From Pelomonas sp. KK5 (GTDB lineage Bacteria; Pseudomonadota; Gammaproteobacteria; Burkholderiales; Burkholderiaceae_C), in the NCBI RefSeq assembly GCF_001984095.1, contig NZ_LYVQ01000032.1, positions 1 through 38,697 of the forward strand: 38,697 bases of DNA, given 5' to 3'. How positions within the stretch are numbered: the stretch's first letter is position 1; each line of letters opens with the position of its first letter. Position numbers and translations under genes: made by a program. This document shows positions 35,243-38,697 of the stretch, piece after piece. A model generated the notes under the pieces. That model saw nothing but the letters and a program-made list of their open reading frames with translations, had not been told where the DNA came from and made no database searches.

Positions 35243-35566
35243 TCAGTACTGCCGCTCGGGCAGACGCACGACCAGGCCCTGCAGCTCGGGCGTCAGCGGG
35301 ATCTGGCAGGACAGCCGGCTGGTCGGCTCGCGCGGCACGGCGGTGACCTCGAGCATCTCGTTCTCGCTGGCCGAGGGCGGCGGCAGCCGCGCCGCCCAGG
35401 CCTCGTCGACGATGACATGACAGGTGGCGCAGGCCATCGAGCCGCCGCACTCGGCCACGATGCCGTCGATGCCGTAGCCGGTGGCGGCCTGCATCAGGCT
35501 GACGCCCACGGGCGCCTCGAAGCCCTCTTCGCGGCCGTCGGGATGGATGAAGGTGATGTCAGGCAT
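35243..35566 (-). CDS. Adrenodoxin-type [2Fe-2S] ferredoxin
   Basis: A 107-residue electron carrier. Cluster ligands are Cys40, Cys46, Cys49 (ECGGSMACATCHV) and Cys87 (SRLSCQIPL), the C-x5-C-x2-C-x37-C pattern of adrenodoxin and putidaredoxin. MPDITFIHPDG at the start is the normal first strand. The ATG lies inside the end of the upstream zinc-ribbon gene (overlap of eight bases), with AAGG just before it, so its translation is probably coupled to that gene. It would carry electrons from the reductase at 33969 to the Rieske oxygenase at 32916. Confidence 0.9.
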   Translation of the reverse strand: MPDITFIHPDGREEGFEAPVGVSLMQAATGYGIDGIVAECGGSMACATCHVIVDEAWAARLPPPSASENEMLEVTAVPREPTSRLSCQIPLTPELQGLVVRLPERQY

Positions 35567-37313
35567 GGACCTTGGTGCCGCACTTGGAACAGAAGAGATC
35601 GTCGCCGGCCAGGCCCGCTCCGCACTTGCGGCAGAAGCTTGCAGCCAGGGCCGGGGCCGATGCCGGCTCGGGCGCCAGCCGGATCTGCGGCGCGGCGTTG
35701 TCATTGCCGACCAGCCGCTCCGCCGCCCCCAGCGCCTGCAGGCGCTCGGCATCGGCCTGGCTGCCCGGCGCCACCAGCGAGGCGCGCGACTGGCCGAACT
35801 CCGCCAGGTGCTGGGCCAGCTCCCGCGTGCCGGCGTCGGACGAGAACATCGCCGTCACCTGCCGGCGCTCATCCTTGCCGAACACCACCGACTCGATGCG
35901 GGCGCGCCAGATGCGCAGCGTCATCGCCTCGGTGCGCACGATCTGGTTGCTGGTCTGCACGCGGGCGCTGACCATATTGCCGGTGCCGACGCTGGCCGTC
36001 ATGTAGGTGCCGGCCATCTCCACCCAGACCAGCACAGACTCGAAGTCGAAGCGGCCCCACAGCCGTGCCGACGACTTGAAGCAGAAGGTCGCCACCAGCA
36101 GCAGGATGCTGGCCGAACCGAGCCAGGAGAAGGACGCGCTGCCGCGCTCGGCCGCGGAGTCAAAGCTGGAGGGGTCGCCGAACTGGCGCACGAACATCAG
36201 CGCCGCGATCACGCCGGCCAGCACCAGCAGCGTGGCGAACAGGTCCAGCACCGCCAGCCACTTGTGCGTGCGCGAGCCCAGCGCCTGGCCGATGCCGGCC
36301 GGCGTGGTGCCGCTCATCGGCATCGGCTGCGATTCCTCGAACAGCTCGCCGCTGAACGGGCCCGAATGCAGCTGCGGGTCGATCACCGGCACCTGGCGCG
36401 CATAGCGGCGGTTCGGGATCTTCTCGGTCCACTGCTCCTGCAGCCGGCGTTCGAGCTCGTCGATCAGCAGGCTGGGCGGCACGTTCAGCGAGAGGCGCAG
36501 CTGCTCCGAGCTGGTCTGCGTGGCCGGCGGCGGCTTGACCTGGCCCAGCACCGCCAGCATCGACAGCGCCACTGCAGCCAGCGCGGAAAGCAGCATCACC
36601 GTCGTCTGCGGCGCCAGGCTCCAGTGCAGCGCCGGCAGCACCTTGCTGGCCGCGCCGACCAGCGCCGGGCCGAGGATGGCGCCGACGATCAGCGCGATCA
36701 CCGCCGGCAGGCTCAGCGAGGCCGGGCTGGACGAGAGGATCGGCTTCAGCAGGAAGATGAAGCCGAAGGCGAAGTAGGCCAGGCTCAGCCAGGGCCGGTT
36801 CATCGCGTTGCCGAACACGAGCCAGGCGAAGGCGAAGCTCAGCAGCGTGACCGCCAGCGCGGCGAAGTTGAAGAAGTGGACCCGCGCCTGCAGCTGCACC
36901 GCATCGGGCGCGGTGATCAGGTGCGGGGCGGCGTGATAGAGCACGCCGTCGAGCGCGCCCTTGGGCTCGGGATACTCGAGGGCGCCCTGGCGCAGCAGGC
37001 CCTTGTGGTACTCGGCCCGCGGCGAGGTGCCGACGACGGTGGGCGCCAGGTCCGGCGCCAATGACAGCGGCCGGCCGCGCCCGAAGAAGAAGCGCAGCCG
37101 CTTGGCCGCGGTCGACGCCGACAGGATGCCGAAGGCCAGCAGCGCGATGCCCACGGCGATCGGCGCCTTGGACAGGCTTTCGCGCGCCGACGTCACGCAC
37201 CACAGGCCCGCCGCCACCAGCAGCGCCGCGCACAGGAACAGCAGGCGGTTCTGCACCTTGTACGGGTTGGGAATCTCGAGGCGGGCGCTCTCGGACGAAT
37301 AGTCGTAGCTCAC
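35559..37313 (-). CDS. Multi-pass membrane protein with C-terminal zinc ribbon
   Basis: A 584-residue protein with about eight membrane helices: two near residues 23-41 and 51-69, four to six between 145 and 260, and two near 350-376 and 396-412. The cytosolic loop 265-345 is polar, and residues 425-555 form a soluble domain (VLVWVEMAGTYMTASVGTGN, then RIWRARIESVVFGKDERR). The end is a zinc ribbon with Cys561/564 and Cys575/578 (CRKCGAGL, CSKCGTKV). I do not recognise the overall family. Its stop overlaps the ferredoxin start by eight bases, which ties its translation to the Rieske electron chain, although no redox motif is visible. It may simply be a neighbour placed upstream. Confidence 0.78.
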   Translation of the reverse strand: MSYDYSSESARLEIPNPYKVQNRLLFLCAALLVAAGLWCVTSARESLSKAPIAVGIALLAFGILSASTAAKRLRFFFGRGRPLSLAPDLAPTVVGTSPRAEYHKGLLRQGALEYPEPKGALDGVLYHAAPHLITAPDAVQLQARVHFFNFAALAVTLLSFAFAWLVFGNAMNRPWLSLAYFAFGFIFLLKPILSSSPASLSLPAVIALIVGAILGPALVGAASKVLPALHWSLAPQTTVMLLSALAAVALSMLAVLGQVKPPPATQTSSEQLRLSLNVPPSLLIDELERRLQEQWTEKIPNRRYARQVPVIDPQLHSGPFSGELFEESQPMPMSGTTPAGIGQALGSRTHKWLAVLDLFATLLVLAGVIAALMFVRQFGDPSSFDSAAERGSASFSWLGSASILLLVATFCFKSSARLWGRFDFESVLVWVEMAGTYMTASVGTGNMVSARVQTSNQIVRTEAMTLRIWRARIESVVFGKDERRQVTAMFSSDAGTRELAQHLAEFGQSRASLVAPGSQADAERLQALGAAERLVGNDNAAPQIRLAPEPASAPALAASFCRKCGAGLAGDDLFCSKCGTKVHA

Positions 37314-37367
37314 TCTGCTTGTCCCCCGGAAAAAACTCGCGGGTGAGTATCGCGCCTGCGGCCGCGT

Positions 37368-38504
37368 TCAGGGTTCGAGCTTCCAGTCCCCGTTCACCAC
37401 TTTCATGACGATGCCCGCATCGGGGCGGAAGCCCCAGTGGTCGGCGGCCGTGTACTGCACCACGCCGTTGGTGGCGACGACCGGCTTGCCCGAGGTCTCG
37501 ATCGCCTCCTTCAGCGCCGCGCGGAACTCCGGGGTGCCAGGTCTTGCCTTGGCCTTGGCGGCCGGCAGCACCTGCTCCAGCAGCAGCATCAGGTCGTAGG
37601 AATGGCCGGCCAGCGTGTTGCGGGTGCCGGGGCCGAACATCTTCTCGTAGTCGGCCACGAAGCGCTGCGACACGGCCTTGGAGGCATTGCTGTCCGGCAG
37701 CTGCTCGGCGACCACCGGCGGGCCGGCCGGCACCAGCGCGCCCTCCACGCCCTTGCCGCCGACGCGGATCAGGTCGCGCGTGGCCGCGGCATGGGTCTGG
37801 TAGATGCGGCCCTTGTAGCCGCGCTCGTTCAGGGCCAGCTGCGGCATCGCGGCGCCGCTGCCGGAGGCGACCACCAGCACCGCATCGGGGTTGGCGCTGA
37901 CCAGCTTCAGCGCCTGGCCGGTCACGCTGGTGTCGGCCCGCGCAAAGCGCTCTGTGCCGACCAGACGGATGCCCGCCTTCTCCAGCCGCGGCGTGATCTC
38001 GGCCAGCCAGGATTCGCCGTAGGCATCGCTGTAGCCGAGGAAGCCGACCGTCTTGATGCCGGCCTTCTGCATGTGCTGCACGACCGCGTTGGCCATCACG
38101 CCGTTGGACGGCGGCATGCGGAAGGTCCAGGCGTCCTTGCCCGGCGGCAGCGGGGCCGGCGACATCGCGATCTGCACGACCTTCGCTTCCATCGCCACGT
38201 CGGCGATCGCGATGGCCACCGGCGTGGCGCCGGAGCCGACGATCAGGTCCACCTTGTCGTCGACGAAGCGGCGCGCGTTCTGCACGCCCTTGCTCGGGTC
38301 GGTGGCGTCGTCCATGACGATCAGCTTCACCTTCTCGCCGGCGATGGTCTCGGGCCAGAGCTTGAAGCCGTTGTTCATCGGGATGCCCAGGCCCGAGGCC
38401 GGCCCGGTCAGCGGCAGGCTGATGCCGATGGTGAGATCGGCGCGGGCGGCGGTGCCGGCGAGCAGCAGGGCCAACGCGCAAGTCCAGCGGATGGATGTCG
38501 TCAT
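37368..38504 (-). CDS. LivK-type ABC transporter substrate-binding protein
   Basis: A 378-residue periplasmic binding protein of the branched-chain amino acid (Peripla_BP_6) type. A signal peptide ends near ARA/DL (residue 22). The mature start LTIGISLPLTGPASGLGIPM (24-43) is diagnostic; GSGATPVAIAIADVA and FLGYSDAYGESWLAE follow. An AAGGAG site lies about ten bases before the ATG. No permease or ATPase gene is in the window. In Burkholderiales such proteins often bind aromatic or aliphatic acids, so it may serve the Rieske pathway downstream or the acyl-CoA dehydrogenase gene upstream; both are inference. It ends 54 bases before the zinc-ribbon gene. Confidence 0.9.
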   Translation of the reverse strand: MTTSIRWTCALALLLAGTAARADLTIGISLPLTGPASGLGIPMNNGFKLWPETIAGEKVKLIVMDDATDPSKGVQNARRFVDDKVDLIVGSGATPVAIAIADVAMEAKVVQIAMSPAPLPPGKDAWTFRMPPSNGVMANAVVQHMQKAGIKTVGFLGYSDAYGESWLAEITPRLEKAGIRLVGTERFARADTSVTGQALKLVSANPDAVLVVASGSGAAMPQLALNERGYKGRIYQTHAAATRDLIRVGGKGVEGALVPAGPPVVAEQLPDSNASKAVSQRFVADYEKMFGPGTRNTLAGHSYDLMLLLEQVLPAAKAKARPGTPEFRAALKEAIETSGKPVVATNGVVQYTAADHWGFRPDAGIVMKVVNGDWKLEP

Positions 38505-38529
38505 GTCTCTTGTCTCCTTGTTGTGATGT

Positions 38530-38697
38530 TCAACGAGGCGCCATGCGCAGGGCGCCGTCCAGGCGGATCGTTTCGCCGTTCAGATGCACGTTGCCAACGG
38601 CATGGCAGGCCAGCTCCGCGAATTCCTCGGGCTTGCCCAGGCGCGGCGGGAACGGGATCGAACGCGCCAGCGAGGCCTGCACCTCGGGCGGCAGCGT
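38530..38697 (-). CDS. SDR-family 3-hydroxyacyl-CoA dehydrogenase-like (partial, C-terminus)
   Basis: The last 55 residues of a protein whose start lies beyond the window edge, read on the minus strand in the frame ending in TGA at 38530-38532. The translation includes [20 protein letters not shown], then [20 protein letters not shown] at the end. This is the characteristic end of HSD10-like short-chain dehydrogenases (3-hydroxyacyl-CoA or 2-methyl-3-hydroxybutyryl-CoA dehydrogenase), which oxidise 3-hydroxyacyl-CoA with NAD. It precedes the LivK-type gene by 25 bases on the same strand, so the two may be co-transcribed. The catalytic Ser/Tyr/Lys are outside the window. Confidence 0.82.
   Translation of the reverse strand, partial: TLPPEVQASLARSIPFPPRLGKPEEFAELACHAVGNVHLNGETIRLDGALRMAPR

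Noticed and set aside
36160-38481. A 773-codon minus-strand frame across the binding-protein and zinc-ribbon genes
   Set aside because: It is an Arg/Gly/Ala-rich out-of-frame reading of two well-supported genes on the same strand.
1-38697. A dedicated defence system, prophage or transposon
   Set aside because: No nuclease/helicase pair of a known or novel defence type, integrase, transposase, terminal repeats or CRISPR repeats were seen. The lone DEDDh exonuclease and the UvrA-like protein are better explained as housekeeping or repair genes.

Overview
The window is GC-rich, densely packed bacterial chromosome. It most resembles a beta-proteobacterium of the order Burkholderiales, in the Roseateles/Mitsuaria/Rubrivivax/Leptothrix neighbourhood. 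This is inferred from two PEP-CTERM proteins, a tandem UvrA, a LysR/MFS/CaiB module, LivK-type binding proteins and strong G/C third-position bias; no rRNA or marker gene fixes the genus. There are about 33 protein genes, many joined by ATGA or GTGA stop/start overlaps. No gap exceeds about 260 bp. I saw no tRNA, rRNA, CRISPR array, insertion sequence or phage gene.

Layout. (1) 1-3.5 kb, plus strand: a lipoprotein S10-type serine carboxypeptidase, a small exported protein with two degenerate EF-hands and an outer-membrane-like protein, overlapping end to end; then two small cytosolic genes (one UPF0149). (2) 3.57-6.24 kb, minus: an exported S9 prolyl-oligopeptidase-type peptidase with its own hairpin terminator. 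(3) 6.4-8.6 kb: a small membrane protein and a dCache chemoreceptor with most of the amino-acid-binding motif. (4) 8.7-13.3 kb, plus: LysR regulator, MFS organic-anion transporter, CaiB/BaiF CoA-transferase and HMG-CoA lyase. These look like a complete take-up, activate and cleave pathway for a branched C5/C6 dicarboxylate. (5) 13.3-15.2 kb: small exported protein, GNAT acetyltransferase, unknown anchored protein. (6) 15.2-20.8 kb, minus: an 1874-residue protein that is two complete UvrA units in one chain. (7) 21.1-26.0 kb: an orphan receiver domain, then an iron-uptake locus (TonB-dependent receptor divergent from DUF3649, PepSY and DUF3325 membrane proteins) with a good Fur-box candidate between the two arms. 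(8) 26.0-31.2 kb: a PEP-CTERM protein behind an sCache chemoreceptor, divergent from malonyl-CoA synthetase (matB), then a Cys-rich CWC protein running into a second, HAF-repeat PEP-CTERM gene. (9) 31.4-38.7 kb, all minus: a LivK-type binding protein, a zinc-ribbon membrane protein, adrenodoxin-type ferredoxin, ferredoxin reductase, Rieske oxygenase, a 60-residue protein, a DEDDh exonuclease and a TetR regulator. The window ends inside an HSD10-like SDR dehydrogenase.

The genes suggest a motile, metabolically versatile soil or freshwater heterotroph that takes up and senses organic acids, scavenges siderophore iron and oxidises an aromatic or methoxylated substrate. The most striking items are the tandem UvrA with one degraded zinc module, the three-component Rieske system whose subunit sizes and types match dicamba O-demethylase, and the zinc-ribbon membrane protein whose stop overlaps the ferredoxin start.
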